Shown: positions 9,293-17,735 of the stretch, piece by piece | Layout of the letters: every line of letters begins with the position of its first letter | Position numbering within the stretch: position 1 is the stretch's first letter | NCBI GenBank assembly: GCA_963727915.1 | Contig: CAVSID010000004.1 | Coordinates: 496,001-560,000 of the forward strand | Reading direction: 5' to 3' | Length of the DNA stretch: 64,000 nucleotides | Source: CAWAND01 sp963727915 | Lineage (GTDB): Bacteria; Chloroflexota; Anaerolineae; Anaerolineales; E44-bin32 | Translations under genes and position numbers: made by a program | Notes under the pieces: model-generated | What the model saw: the letters and a program-made list of their open reading frames with translations, nothing else | The model's database searches: none | Told to the model about the DNA's origin: nothing

Positions 9293-9299
9293 GCCTAAC
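9293..9299 (-). other. attI core site of the integron
   Basis: On the minus strand the sequence reads ATGTTAGGCTGATG. The GTTAGGC core has the canonical GTTRRRY form and is identical to the main attC core. It is the last core before intI and lies about 200 bp from its start, in the leader between integrase and array. No second palindromic arm accompanies it, as expected for attI rather than attC. The extent of the full attI cannot be fixed from sequence alone. Confidence 0.8.
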
Positions 9300-9382
9300 A
9301 TGTTCTTATCTTTGTCGCCCGCTCCCCATCCCCCTCGCGGGGGAAATTCCCGGGCGGTCTTTCCTGATAGGCATAGCCAGAC

Positions 9383-9411
9383 TGGAAATTGCGGGCAGGT
9401 GGGCCTATCAT
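9383..9411 (+). promoter_or_regulatory. Possible promoter of intI
   Basis: TGGAAA at 9383-9388 and TATCAT at 9406-9411 are 17 bp apart, giving 4/6 and 5/6 matches to the sigma70 consensus. The inferred transcript would have an 85-base leader before the ATG at 9503. A strong GC hairpin (CCCCCTCGCGGGGG, about 9331-9344) lies between this promoter and attI. No SOS box was identified. Confidence 0.35.
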
Positions 9412-9502
9412 GATGTCTGCTGGGGGGTATGCGGAAGCGGGTCCCCCTCGGCAAGATCAACAATACACGCGTTCCTACGGCCTGACAAGCAGGGGGTGGC
9501 TC

Positions 9503-10486
9503 ATGGCCCGGTCCCAACCTAAACTCCTGGATCGTCTCCACAACGTTCTCCAACGCAAACATTACGCCTTCAGCACCGAGCGGGCCTACGTCAATTGGGT
9601 CAGGCGTTTCATCTTGTTCCACAACAAACGCCACCCCGCCCAGCTCGGCCAGGCTGAGATCGAGGCCTTCTTAACCTTCCTCGCCGTCCAGGGGGAAGTG
9701 GCCGCCGCTACCCAAAACCAGGCGCTTAACGCCATCGCTTTCTTCTACAAGCACGTTCTGTTCCAGCCGCTGGATTTCGATCTGGGGTCGGTCCGGGCGC
9801 AGCGCCCCAGGCACCTGCCCACCGTCCTCTCCAAGGATGAGATCCACGCCCTGCTCGCTTGCTTGACAGGCACCCACCAGCTTATGGCCCAGATTCTCTA
9901 CGGCAGCGGTCTGCGCATCAGCGAGTGCGTCCGGCTGCGGGTCAAGGACGTCGACTTTGACCAATCCCAGATCGTGGTGCGCGATGGGAAGGGCGCCAAG
10001 GACCGCCTCACTCTGCTCCCCAACCGCCTCAAGCCGCACCTCGAAAGCCAGCTCCTGCGCACCAAACGCATCCACGAAAGGGACCTCAAGCAAGGGTTCG
10101 GCGCTGTCCATCTCCCCTTCGCCCTCGAACGAAAATACCCTCACGCCCAGCGGGCGTGGATCTGGCAATGGGTCTTCCCCTCTCGCCAGCTCTCGCCTGA
10201 TCCCCGAACCGGGGAAATCCGCCGCCACCACCTGAGCCGGTCCGGCCTGCGCAAGGCCATCCGCCACGCCGCCGAATTGGCTCAAATCGACAAACACGTC
10301 ACCCCCCACACGCTGCGCCACTCGTTCGCCACGCATATGCTCGAGAACGGCTACGACATCCGCACCGTCCAGGATCTGCTCGGCCACCGCCACGTTGCCA
10401 CCACCATGATCTATACGCACGTGCTCAACCGGGGTCCGTTGGCCGTCCAAAGTCCCCTCGACCGGTCCGAAACGCCGCCCAGATAG
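9503..10486 (+). CDS. intI: Integron integrase IntI
   Basis: This 327-residue tyrosine recombinase integrates and excises cassettes at attI and attC. The start is ATG 9503, preceded by AGGGGG. It matches the usual IntI length and places FSTERAYVNWVRRFILFH near residue 23. Catalytic residues are all present: Arg138 (GSGLRISE), Lys around 163-166, His269 and Arg272 (PHTLRHSFATHML), His295 (LLGHRHVATT) and the Tyr304 nucleophile (MIYTHVLNRG). The region 190-227 (HERDLKQGFGAVHLPFALER, then KYPHAQRAWIWQWVFPS) is the additional domain that separates IntI from XerC/D and is needed to bind folded attC. The frame is intact, unlike much of the array. An upstream in-frame start at 9389 is less likely. 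Confidence 0.97.
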   Translation: MARSQPKLLDRLHNVLQRKHYAFSTERAYVNWVRRFILFHNKRHPAQLGQAEIEAFLTFLAVQGEVAAATQNQALNAIAFFYKHVLFQPLDFDLGSVRAQRPRHLPTVLSKDEIHALLACLTGTHQLMAQILYGSGLRISECVRLRVKDVDFDQSQIVVRDGKGAKDRLTLLPNRLKPHLESQLLRTKRIHERDLKQGFGAVHLPFALERKYPHAQRAWIWQWVFPSRQLSPDPRTGEIRRHHLSRSGLRKAIRHAAELAQIDKHVTPHTLRHSFATHMLENGYDIRTVQDLLGHRHVATTMIYTHVLNRGPLAVQSPLDRSETPPR

Positions 10487-10563
10487 ACGCCGCCCGCCTC
10501 CCCTCCATCCCAAATTCCCGCCGGGCGGGGTCGTCGGCCGTGGGGCAAGGGGGGCTCGCCTCC

Positions 10564-11040
10564 CTACCCAATCCAGTCCTGCCATTGCTCGGGCAGCGCT
10601 TTGCCCATCGCCCGCAAGTACACGCTCACTTTGCCGCTGAAGATCAGCAGCGCCTCTTTGTAGATCTCCAGCTGGATGGCCGGCGGCACGCTCCAGCCGC
10701 TGCGGTCAACCCGCCGGTTGGCTAGGTCGTCCTCCGTCAGACCGCTGATGACGGCTTCGAGCTCCTCATCCAGATCGGTGAACCACTTGCTTAGCTCGGC
10801 CACGTTGCCCCTCTCTTCCCCGGCCGAAGCCGCCTCCGCCAGATCCATCTTAAACGTCCGGAAGGAGTCGATGTAGCCGACTTCCACCCCGCCCAGCTCC
10901 CGGCACAGATCACCCAGGGGGATATTGGCCCCTGGCGGGTGAAAGGTGAGGTCGTCATCGTCGATGATCTCCATCAGCTGCTTCCGCAGGTCCTGGTACA
11001 TCCGAAACACGGGATATGTGCTTTCCATCAAGCTGTTCAT
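10564..11040 (-). CDS. DinB-like four-helix protein
   Basis: This 158-residue protein starts at ATG 11040 behind AGGAG. It reads as a helical bundle: MESTYPVFRMYQDLRKQL, then LCRELGGVEVGYIDSFRTF and LAEAASAGEERGNVAELSKW. The length and helix layout fit the DinB/YfiT-like metalloenzyme superfamily, whose members act in thiol transfer or remain uncharacterised. The usual His triad is not clear here (only one His, residue 34, in TFHPPGAN), so metal binding is doubtful. It lies just beyond intI in the opposite direction and is not a cassette because no attC flanks it. Confidence 0.6.
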   Translation of the reverse strand: MNSLMESTYPVFRMYQDLRKQLMEIIDDDDLTFHPPGANIPLGDLCRELGGVEVGYIDSFRTFKMDLAEAASAGEERGNVAELSKWFTDLDEELEAVISGLTEDDLANRRVDRSGWSVPPAIQLEIYKEALLIFSGKVSVYLRAMGKALPEQWQDWIG

Positions 11041-11292
11041 CTCATCACTCCTCCCCACTTTAGGCTTCTCATCACGATTACCTCTCCGCCAGGTTCCGCG
11101 TTCAAGGTCGCGCCTTGTCAGCGACAGAGCCATTATGCTGTCTTTTACAATATCTGAGGTGTGCCTTCGAGGGTACCCACCCGCCCGACCGGATATCTGC
11201 GCGAATTCGGGCCTTGCCAGACGCGCCATTCCGTGTATCCTCCATGTTCTAGGCCGAGTTACCCAATTCAACATGTGACATGAGGATGAGCA

Positions 11293-12663
11293 ATGGCAAC
11301 GACGAATGCAAAGCGTCCTGCACGTAAACGGTCGTGGGTGTGGTGGGCAGCCGGCGGATGCGTCCTGCTGCTCCTGCTTGCCTGCGTGATCGCCGCCGCC
11401 GTGGGCGGTTACTTCTACTTCCAACGTAATCAAAGTTCGGCTGGGCAGTCGACCGTCGAATACATCCTGGATTCCTCCCCCCGCATGGCCCAGGAATCCC
11501 AGGGCAGCAGCCGTATTGAGGTCGCCCGCGGCGTCATGGCCGAGATCGTGCGACCTGCCAATCCCGACCTCACATCCGGGCTGCGGGTCTTCGGCAACGG
11601 CGCTGTGCCTCAGCCGTGCCAGGATACGAAGCTGCTGGTGCCCTTCGCCCAATCCAACCAGGACCAGATCGCCAACCAGCTCGGGGGCGTCACCGTGGGC
11701 GCCAATTCTGATGCCGCCCTGAGCGAGGCCATGATCGCTGCCATCAAGGACCTGGCCGCTACCGGCGGCCCCCATTCGCTGGTGGTCGTCACCGGTGGCG
11801 CCGACGCCTGCAACCCTCAGGCAGGTGAGCTCATCGCGCAGGAAGCCGACCGGGCCGGCATTGACCTCAAGACCTACGTCGTTGGCTTCCAGGTACCGGC
11901 CGAAGAAGCCGACGCCCTGAAGTCGCAGGTCGGGTCGATCCCTGGCGCCAACCTGCAGACCGCCGAAGATGAGGCCGGCCTGCGGAAGGTGTTGAGCGCC
12001 ATCCAAAAGCAGGTCGACGCTTCCGCCGGATCAACCAGCCAGGCCAGCGGCCAGACGGCCTGCGATCACCCCTATTTCCCCCTGCGCACAGGTGCCACTT
12101 GGACCTACGGCGGTGCTGCTCCATTCACCTGGCATGTGGATTCGGTGTCCGGAAACCAGCAGAGTGCCACCGCCACGGTCACCATCGACTTCGCGGATGG
12201 CACTTTCTCAACCGAGTGGCAGTGTTCTCCGAGCGGCATTCTCTACTCCGAGATGAGCGGTTTGGTGGGTGCCGCGATCCCCGGGGGAGTCACGCTGAAT
12301 ATGGTGTCCACCAGCGGCGTTACGCTCCCCTCGGCTGCCCTGCTCACCTCCGGCGGCGCCTGGAATAGCAGCTACACCATGGGCTTCGGCATCGACCTGC
12401 CCGGACTCAGCGGCTCGTATGGCCTGGAAACCACCGAATCCCACCAGGCCGGCACCCCCCAGAGTCTGACCACCGATCTCGGCACCTTTGATGTCGTACC
12501 GGTGACCTCGACCGGCAATATGAACATGACCGGTCTATCCGACTTCAACACCGACTTCAACTCCACTGTCTGGTACGCAAAAGGGGTGGGGATTATCCGG
12601 ATCGAATCGTCCGCTGCCGGCGAGAGCGTTGTGCTCGATCTTCAGAGCTACAACGTTCCCTGA
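11293..12663 (+). CDS. Membrane-anchored von Willebrand factor A-domain protein
   Basis: The protein has 456 residues and starts at ATG 11293 behind GAGGA. Residues 14-43 form one membrane anchor (VLLLLLACVIAAAVGGYFYF) after a basic N-terminus, so the bulk is outside. Residues about 55-245 form a VWA domain with a MIDAS-type ILDSSPRM and SLVVVTGGADAC. A second domain, from about 260, begins HPYFPLRTGATWTY, a motif common at the head of extracytoplasmic beta domains. It converges with two sensor kinases and may work with them, but this is inference from proximity. The frame is intact. Confidence 0.75.
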   Translation: MATTNAKRPARKRSWVWWAAGGCVLLLLLACVIAAAVGGYFYFQRNQSSAGQSTVEYILDSSPRMAQESQGSSRIEVARGVMAEIVRPANPDLTSGLRVFGNGAVPQPCQDTKLLVPFAQSNQDQIANQLGGVTVGANSDAALSEAMIAAIKDLAATGGPHSLVVVTGGADACNPQAGELIAQEADRAGIDLKTYVVGFQVPAEEADALKSQVGSIPGANLQTAEDEAGLRKVLSAIQKQVDASAGSTSQASGQTACDHPYFPLRTGATWTYGGAAPFTWHVDSVSGNQQSATATVTIDFADGTFSTEWQCSPSGILYSEMSGLVGAAIPGGVTLNMVSTSGVTLPSAALLTSGGAWNSSYTMGFGIDLPGLSGSYGLETTESHQAGTPQSLTTDLGTFDVVPVTSTGNMNMTGLSDFNTDFNSTVWYAKGVGIIRIESSAAGESVVLDLQSYNVP

Positions 12664-12725
12664 CCCTCTCCCGTCGAACTTCGAATCCAAACGGCCGGAG
12701 GCATGCCCCTCCGGCCGTTTTCTTT

Positions 12726-14318
12726 TCAGCGTGTGACCTGAAAGTCGTCGAACGCCGCCTGGAGCGGGGGTTCCCCTGCCAGTCCGGCCAACAGGCCAAC
12801 ATCCCCCGGGATGGGATCCGGGTCCACTGCCTGGCCGATTTGGCGACCGTCAACCGCCAGGTTCAGAGCGGTGCCCCTGCAGCTCAGGCTGATCTGATGC
12901 CGGCCCTGGCCGACGCCTTGCAGCAGGTCGGAGGCCGTCCAGTCCAGCAGCACGTTCGCCGCGCCGCCCCGCACCTGCCAAAAGCGGTAGCTGCCCGATG
13001 CGCTTACCGCCGCCGCCGTGTAATCTTTCCCATCGGCGCCCCAGCGACACACGGCGCCGATTTCCGTCTCCGGCGGTCCTTCCACTTGTTCGAAGGAGGC
13101 TGCCAGCGCCACATCCCCCTCGTTGACTCTGCCGGAGTAGGACAGGTATTCCACCCCCGTCCGCCGGACGGTGATGAGCAGTTGTCCGTCAACGTAGGCG
13201 ACATTGCCGTCGGCATCTTGCAGCACAGCGAACCCGCTGGTTGGATCCGAGAAGTCATCCCCAAAAGGCAGGCTGACCGCTGCCGGCACATCCGTGGCGG
13301 CTGCTACAGCCGTCGCCGGGCGCGTGGAAGTCGGGGTCGCCGTTTGCGGGCGAGAAAGGAAAGCGTACCCGGCCACTCCAGCCCCCAGCACCGCCAGACC
13401 CCCAATGCCGAGCACCGCCACCCCCACCAGCCAAACCCACGGGGGGAGCCGGCGTTTGGCCGGGGCTGCAGCGGCCGGTTCGAGAGGTTGGGCCAGCGCC
13501 GATGTGATTTCATCCACCAGCGCCACGGCCGTCGCTGGCCGTGCCTGCGGTTCCTTGGCCATGCCATGCGCCAGCGCGCGGTCGACCGCCGGGGGAAGCT
13601 TTGGGTTGAGGACAATGGCCGAAGGTATCGGGTCTTCAATATGGCGGACAATGGTGCCCAGCGCGGTCTCGCTCGCATAGGGCTTGTGACCGGTGAGCAG
13701 CTCAAAGGCCGTAACCGCCAGGGCGTAGGTGTCCGAGCTGGGACCGGCCGACTTCCCCTGCCCCTGCTCGGGCGACATATAGGCCGCGCTGCCCGTGGGG
13801 AGACCCTCTGCGGCTTCCTTCAAGACGCCGGCAATTCCGAAGTCGCCCAGGTAGGCATTTCCGGCTTCGTCCAGAAGCATGTTGCTGGGTTTGATGTCGC
13901 GGTGGATCAGGCCTCGGCTGTGGGCAAAGTCGATGGCCTCGGCGATCGCCCGCAGCCAGGCCATGGCCTGGCCGGCCGGTATGGGGCCGCCTTCCAAGCG
14001 GTCGGCCACCGTGCCGCCCGGAAGATAGCGCATCGCCAGGTAAGGTACGCCTTCGACCTCTCCGTAGTCGTACAAGGGCACGATGCGCGGGTGCTCAAGC
14101 CGGGCGACCACCTCCGCCTCTCCCCGAAACTGGGCCAGATCGGCCTGCCGGGCCTCCCCCGGCCGGCCGATCAGTTTCAAGGCAACCGTACGGTTGGTCG
14201 AAATCTGCTGGGCGCGGTAGACAGCGCCCATGCCCCCGCGCCCCGCTTGGCCAACCACGCGGTAGCCGGGGATTTGCGGTATCGGTTCTGGTCGCAGTGT
14301 CGGACTCGAGTCGGACAT
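12726..14318 (-). CDS. Transmembrane Ser/Thr protein kinase with C-terminal LamG-like domain
   Basis: This 530-residue PASTA-less Hanks-type kinase has the glycine loop GRGGMGAVY (27-35), Lys48 (VALKLIG), HRDIKPSN (139-146) and DFG (159-161), followed by an APE-like MSPEQ. All catalytic residues are present. A membrane segment lies at 295-320. The outside part starts with a Thr/Pro/Ala linker and a jelly-roll type domain (LPFGDDFSDPTSGFAV to AAFDDFQVTR), likely a ligand sensor. The start at 14318 lies 3 bp after the stop of the next kinase, so the two are co-transcribed. Confidence 0.9.
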   Translation of the reverse strand: MSDSSPTLRPEPIPQIPGYRVVGQAGRGGMGAVYRAQQISTNRTVALKLIGRPGEARQADLAQFRGEAEVVARLEHPRIVPLYDYGEVEGVPYLAMRYLPGGTVADRLEGGPIPAGQAMAWLRAIAEAIDFAHSRGLIHRDIKPSNMLLDEAGNAYLGDFGIAGVLKEAAEGLPTGSAAYMSPEQGQGKSAGPSSDTYALAVTAFELLTGHKPYASETALGTIVRHIEDPIPSAIVLNPKLPPAVDRALAHGMAKEPQARPATAVALVDEITSALAQPLEPAAAAPAKRRLPPWVWLVGVAVLGIGGLAVLGAGVAGYAFLSRPQTATPTSTRPATAVAAATDVPAAVSLPFGDDFSDPTSGFAVLQDADGNVAYVDGQLLITVRRTGVEYLSYSGRVNEGDVALAASFEQVEGPPETEIGAVCRWGADGKDYTAAAVSASGSYRFWQVRGGAANVLLDWTASDLLQGVGQGRHQISLSCRGTALNLAVDGRQIGQAVDPDPIPGDVGLLAGLAGEPPLQAAFDDFQVTR

Positions 14319-14321
14319 ACG

Positions 14322-16214
14322 CTAGTTGACTCTGACCCGGCTGACACTGTCCCCGGCTTCCCCCACCACCCAGATATCGACGCAGTTGGCGCCACAGCTG
14401 ACCGAGGTCACAGCGTAGGGTCCCCCGGGGACCGAAAGCGTTTGGGTAACCTGGCCCGTGTCAACGGATATCCGCAGCAGTTGGTTGCCGCGTTGCGTGA
14501 CCACCCACACGGATTTGCCGTCGAAGGTGAGCGCCACCGGGTGACCCTCCACGGGGATGGTGGTCAGGACAGCCCCGTTCCCGACGTCCATGGCGACCAC
14601 CTGGTTGGCATCCGCCAGAGCAACCCACAGCAGCGCGCCGTCAAAGGCCAGGCCCGTCGGGCCGCCCTGCATCGCCACCGTGCTAGAGACAGCGCCGGTC
14701 GCCCGGTCGATCCGCAGAACGGAATTGGCTTTGCTGTTCGCCACCCACAGGGCATCGCCCACTCGAATCAACGATTGGGCTCCCTCGCCCACGTTGAATT
14801 TCCCGGTCACCCCCTGCTGGGGATCGATCTTCATCAAGGTCCCACCAATGTCGCTCAAGACCCACAGGTCGCCATCCGATTCCAAGACTGCGCTGGGCAC
14901 GCTGGGGAGCTGAATTGAATCCCCCAACTGGTGCGCCGTCGGGTCAAAAGGGGTCAGCGTCTGGTGAAGGGCGCCGGCCAGCCACAGGCTGCCGTCCAGC
15001 GCCGCCAACCCCACCGGGAGGTCATCCACCGGGTAGGTGCCGAGGGCCTTGCCACAGGGGTCGTTGGAGTCCTGGCAACCCTGGGCCTGGAGCTCGACCA
15101 GCGTGTTGTCGAAGCCGTTGGTAACCCAGATCTGGCCATCGAGCGACAGGATGGCCCGAGGCGAGTCCCCCACCGGATAGGTATGGACGCTTGGCGCAGA
15201 CAGGGGGCCGCGGGCGAAGTAGATGATGGCGGCGATCACCCCCACCCCTACCACGCCCACACCCAAGAACCCCAGCAGCAGCGCTGGCAATGCCCAGCGC
15301 CGACGGGATGGTCGCACCATCGGCCGGGCCGAGGCAGCGGAGGCGGGCGCCGCGCCGGCAGTCCCGGCAGGCGCCGCCACAGGGCCCGCCCGGCCCGCCA
15401 GAGAGTCCCGAAGCTCTCGCATAAAGATGGTGGCCCGCGCCGGTCGCGCATTGGGGTCCTTTGCGAGAGCCCGGTTCATCGTCCCATCCACCTCGGGCGG
15501 CAAGTCCTTCGCCAGCGTCCGGATCGATCGCGGCGGCTCGCTGAGATGCTTGCGGATGAACTCCATGGGCGTCTTGGCTTCAAACGGCCTGGCGCCGGAG
15601 AGCGCCTCAAAGGCCATGATGGCGAAGGAATAGATGTCGCTGCGGGCATCCAGGTGCTCACCCCGAGCTTGCTCCGGCGACATGTAGGCTGGCGTGCCCA
15701 GCACGCTTCCGGTCTTGGTCAGGTCCCGGGAGCCCTCCATGGTCTTGGCCAAGCCGAAGTCGGCCAGATAGCCGTTCAGCGAATCGTCCAGCAGGACGTT
15801 GCCCGGTTTGAGGTCGCGGTGAATGATGTCCCGCTCGTGGGCGTAGTCCAGCGCCTCGGCGACATGGTCGAGGATCCCCAACAGCTCGTCCCGGCCCAAC
15901 GAGCGCTGCTTCAGATGATCATGCAGCGAGCCACCCCCCATGTAGCGCATCACGATGTAGGGGTCACCCTCGATCACGCCAAAGTCATACACAGGAAGGA
16001 TGTGGGGGTGCTCGAGCTGGGCAATGATGTCTACCTCGCGCTTGAACCGCTCGAGCATTTCGCGGTCCCCCGCCAACCCGGTAGACAACACTTTCAGCAC
16101 CACCCGTCGGTGAATCGACGGTTGGTCGGCGAGGTAGACGGCGCCCATCCCGCCCTCCCCGATCTTCTTCTCGACCACGTACTGCCCGATTTTCACACCC
16201 GGCCCAATGGCCAT
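14322..16214 (-). CDS. Transmembrane Ser/Thr protein kinase with C-terminal beta-propeller
   Basis: The protein has 630 residues. The kinase domain spans about 11-270 with IGEGGMGAVY, Lys41, HRDLKPGN (132-139) and DFGLA (152-156). The linker is Ala-rich and the membrane segment lies near 307-332. The exterior carries six or so YVTN/Vgb-like blades (LWVANSKANSVLRIDRATG, LLWVALADANQVVAMDVG, VWVVTQRGNQLLRISVDTG) ending with two paired Cys near the C-terminus. It is the first gene of a two-kinase operon. Blade-type sensor tails are common in Chloroflexota and Actinobacteria. The ligand is unknown. Confidence 0.9.
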   Translation of the reverse strand: MAIGPGVKIGQYVVEKKIGEGGMGAVYLADQPSIHRRVVLKVLSTGLAGDREMLERFKREVDIIAQLEHPHILPVYDFGVIEGDPYIVMRYMGGGSLHDHLKQRSLGRDELLGILDHVAEALDYAHERDIIHRDLKPGNVLLDDSLNGYLADFGLAKTMEGSRDLTKTGSVLGTPAYMSPEQARGEHLDARSDIYSFAIMAFEALSGARPFEAKTPMEFIRKHLSEPPRSIRTLAKDLPPEVDGTMNRALAKDPNARPARATIFMRELRDSLAGRAGPVAAPAGTAGAAPASAASARPMVRPSRRRWALPALLLGFLGVGVVGVGVIAAIIYFARGPLSAPSVHTYPVGDSPRAILSLDGQIWVTNGFDNTLVELQAQGCQDSNDPCGKALGTYPVDDLPVGLAALDGSLWLAGALHQTLTPFDPTAHQLGDSIQLPSVPSAVLESDGDLWVLSDIGGTLMKIDPQQGVTGKFNVGEGAQSLIRVGDALWVANSKANSVLRIDRATGAVSSTVAMQGGPTGLAFDGALLWVALADANQVVAMDVGNGAVLTTIPVEGHPVALTFDGKSVWVVTQRGNQLLRISVDTGQVTQTLSVPGGPYAVTSVSCGANCVDIWVVGEAGDSVSRVRVN

Positions 16215-16437
16215 AACTTCGTTCCTCCGCCCTGGCTTGCTCCATCACTGCTCAGCTCGACGCCACGCCCCCACCTTAGTGCAACGTCCACAGCCTCGAA
16301 AGATAGCACACTTCTCGACGCGCCTCCATGCCCGGAAATGCCTCCGAGTCGGCAATTGTGATTTTTATCACTATCAGGCATTCAGGCCGGCGGGGATTGT
16401 CTGAGCGGCAGGGATTCTTCACAAACAGGAGCAAGCA

Positions 16438-16821
16438 ATGAACGCCCTCGATACAAGCTCACTTCGGCTGCACGTGCCTCTGTTCGGCTGGTTGTTCGTG
16501 GTCGCCAATGCATGCCTCTTGATCACTGGCGTATTTGCCTTGATCTTGCTCGAAGGAATCGGGCTCGCGGTTCAGAATCCATTCGCCTACAGGATCCTGA
16601 TCCTGGTTGGCGGCCTGGCTTTGGTGCTGTTCGTCCTGCTCGGGCACCTTGGGCTTATCGCTGGGGCGGCGTGCCTCAGGCGGCGCCATTGGCCACTCAC
16701 TTTGGCCCTGGTGATCGGAATCCTGCAGTTGGCCACTTTCCCGATCGGCACAGCGCCGGCCATCTCCGCCTTCTTGGTCCTACTGCAAACGCGGGCCACC
16801 GAGCGTTTCGACATGCCCTAG
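16438..16821 (+). CDS. Small four-helix membrane protein
   Basis: This 127-residue protein starts at ATG 16438 with AGGAG 8 bp upstream. It has three to four membrane segments (LFGWLFVVANACLLITGVFA, ILILVGGLALVLFVLLGHLG, LALVIGILQLATFPIGTAPA). There are no charged residues inside the membrane and no recognisable motif. It is divergent from the kinase operon and followed by a terminator-like hairpin at 16876. It is not assigned to a family. Confidence 0.65.
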   Translation: MNALDTSSLRLHVPLFGWLFVVANACLLITGVFALILLEGIGLAVQNPFAYRILILVGGLALVLFVLLGHLGLIAGAACLRRRHWPLTLALVIGILQLATFPIGTAPAISAFLVLLQTRATERFDMP

Positions 16822-16875
16822 GCTAAGGGCCGGACCTCCCCTGCATGGCATGCAACGTCATCCCCTTAAACGCCA

Positions 16876-16897
16876 GGAGCCGGGCGATCCCGGCTCC
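16876..16897. terminator. Hairpin terminator between convergent genes
   Basis: GGAGCCGGG and CCCGGCTCC form a perfect 9-bp stem with loop CGAT. It is followed by only TT on the plus strand, so it is a weak intrinsic terminator at best. It lies between the small membrane protein (plus) and the 60-residue protein (minus) and could serve both. Confidence 0.55.
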
Positions 16898-16921
16898 TTC
16901 GACGTGGTGCTTGGGGACTGA

Positions 16922-17104
16922 CTAGAGTGAAATCAGGATCAGGGTCACAGCGCTGACTACGACGGCCGCCATCGTCCAATTGAAGCTGCGGTGATCGTGA
17001 CGCTTGGGCAGCGAAGCCAACAGTCTTTCCTTCTCGGCCATCCGGTGGGCATCTGCGATCCTGTACTCAGCCAACTTCTGTGCCACATAAGGATTGGGGA
17101 ACAT
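16922..17104 (-). CDS. Small single-pass membrane protein
   Basis: This 60-residue protein has start ATG 17104 with a perfect AGGAGG 6 bp upstream. The N-terminal 40 residues are charged and helical (YVAQKLAEYRIADAHRMAEK). The C-terminus is one membrane segment (MAAVVVSAVTLILISL), so it is a tail-anchored type protein. Function is unknown. Confidence 0.65.
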   Translation of the reverse strand: MFPNPYVAQKLAEYRIADAHRMAEKERLLASLPKRHDHRSFNWTMAAVVVSAVTLILISL

Positions 17105-17221
17105 TTCAGCCTCCTGTTTTCGTCGTCCGCTCGGTTAGTCTTTCTTGTATCTACTTTAGCCACTGGGTGTGTCTCCAGAGTCTTTGCAGCGTTTATCGTG
17201 CGTGTTTCATAGGAATAACGT

Positions 17222-17548
17222 TCAAAGACCTCCGTATTCGACGCTTTGTTGGTCCTTTTCTTGCGGCTCTGCTTGGGAAAGTTCCAGAATGGTCAGGCCG
17301 GCGCCAAGCGCCGAGACCAGGGCCGGGTCGCTCCCGTGTTCCAACGCCAGGCGATCGCCCTTCCCCAGGACGGCGTCCACCCCGGCAAACGTGACCCAGG
17401 CGTTGCCCGTCAGGACATGCAGCCTCTGGCCGCGGCGGCGGGTGAGCCACAGTCCGTTCCGCTCGAGCGCCTGAAGCCCCGCTTCCCCCTCGGCCTTTCC
17501 GTGGTCAATGATGGCGCACATCGTGGTTGGGCTAGCATTCGCGTACAT
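17222..17548 (-). CDS. DUF2917 family protein
   Basis: This 108-residue protein starts at ATG 17548 behind GGAGGC. The core LTRRRGQRLHVLTGNAWVTF followed by VLGKGDRLALEHG is the DUF2917 pattern: a small cupin-like beta protein with a conserved Gly-x-Ala-Trp-Val. The role of the family is not established. It is divergent from the large regulator at 17736, sharing a 187-bp intergenic region that probably holds both promoters. Confidence 0.7.
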   Translation of the reverse strand: MYANASPTTMCAIIDHGKAEGEAGLQALERNGLWLTRRRGQRLHVLTGNAWVTFAGVDAVLGKGDRLALEHGSDPALVSALGAGLTILELSQAEPQEKDQQSVEYGGL

Positions 17549-17735
17549 CTTCCGCCTCCAGTTGGGAATTGAGCCTGTTTCGATTCGAGATTAGACCCAG
17601 AGCGTGAGCCCAGCGTTGGCCGAGCGTGTTCGCAACGCCGGCTCCCAGCAAGAGGATGCTATACTCGGCGTACTGGCAACCCACGGCCGCCATCTCACCC
17701 TCCCAGAAACTGCCGCCCATAGAAAACAGGGCACC

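Larger units (their letters stand above)
1..10486. mobile_element. Chromosomal integron: intI, attI and cassette array
   Basis: An integron integrase gene (9503-10486, plus) is divergent from a minus-strand array of gene cassettes. Seven attC sites lie at 8602-8740 (decayed), 7983-8107, 7409-7532, 5375-5498, 4409-4532, 2415-2538 and 1697-1820. Six are about 124 bp and nearly identical, as in sedentary chromosomal integrons. Array direction is set by three things: intI is divergent; most cassette genes start 9-40 bp after an attC on the minus strand; and the arm with extra unpaired bases (L'') lies at the higher coordinate. The array continues past the left edge. No antibiotic-resistance gene is recognised. 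Confidence 0.93.

Noticed and set aside
9300..9500. Cassette promoter (Pc) on the minus strand near attI
   Set aside because: No -35/-10 pair with reasonable spacing was convincing; left unassigned.
10564..11040. DinB-like gene as an integron cassette
   Set aside because: It lies on the far side of intI with no attC on either flank.
12840..16361. Long plus-strand open frames opposite the two kinases
   Set aside because: They are frame shadows of high-GC coding sequence on the minus strand and show no domain.
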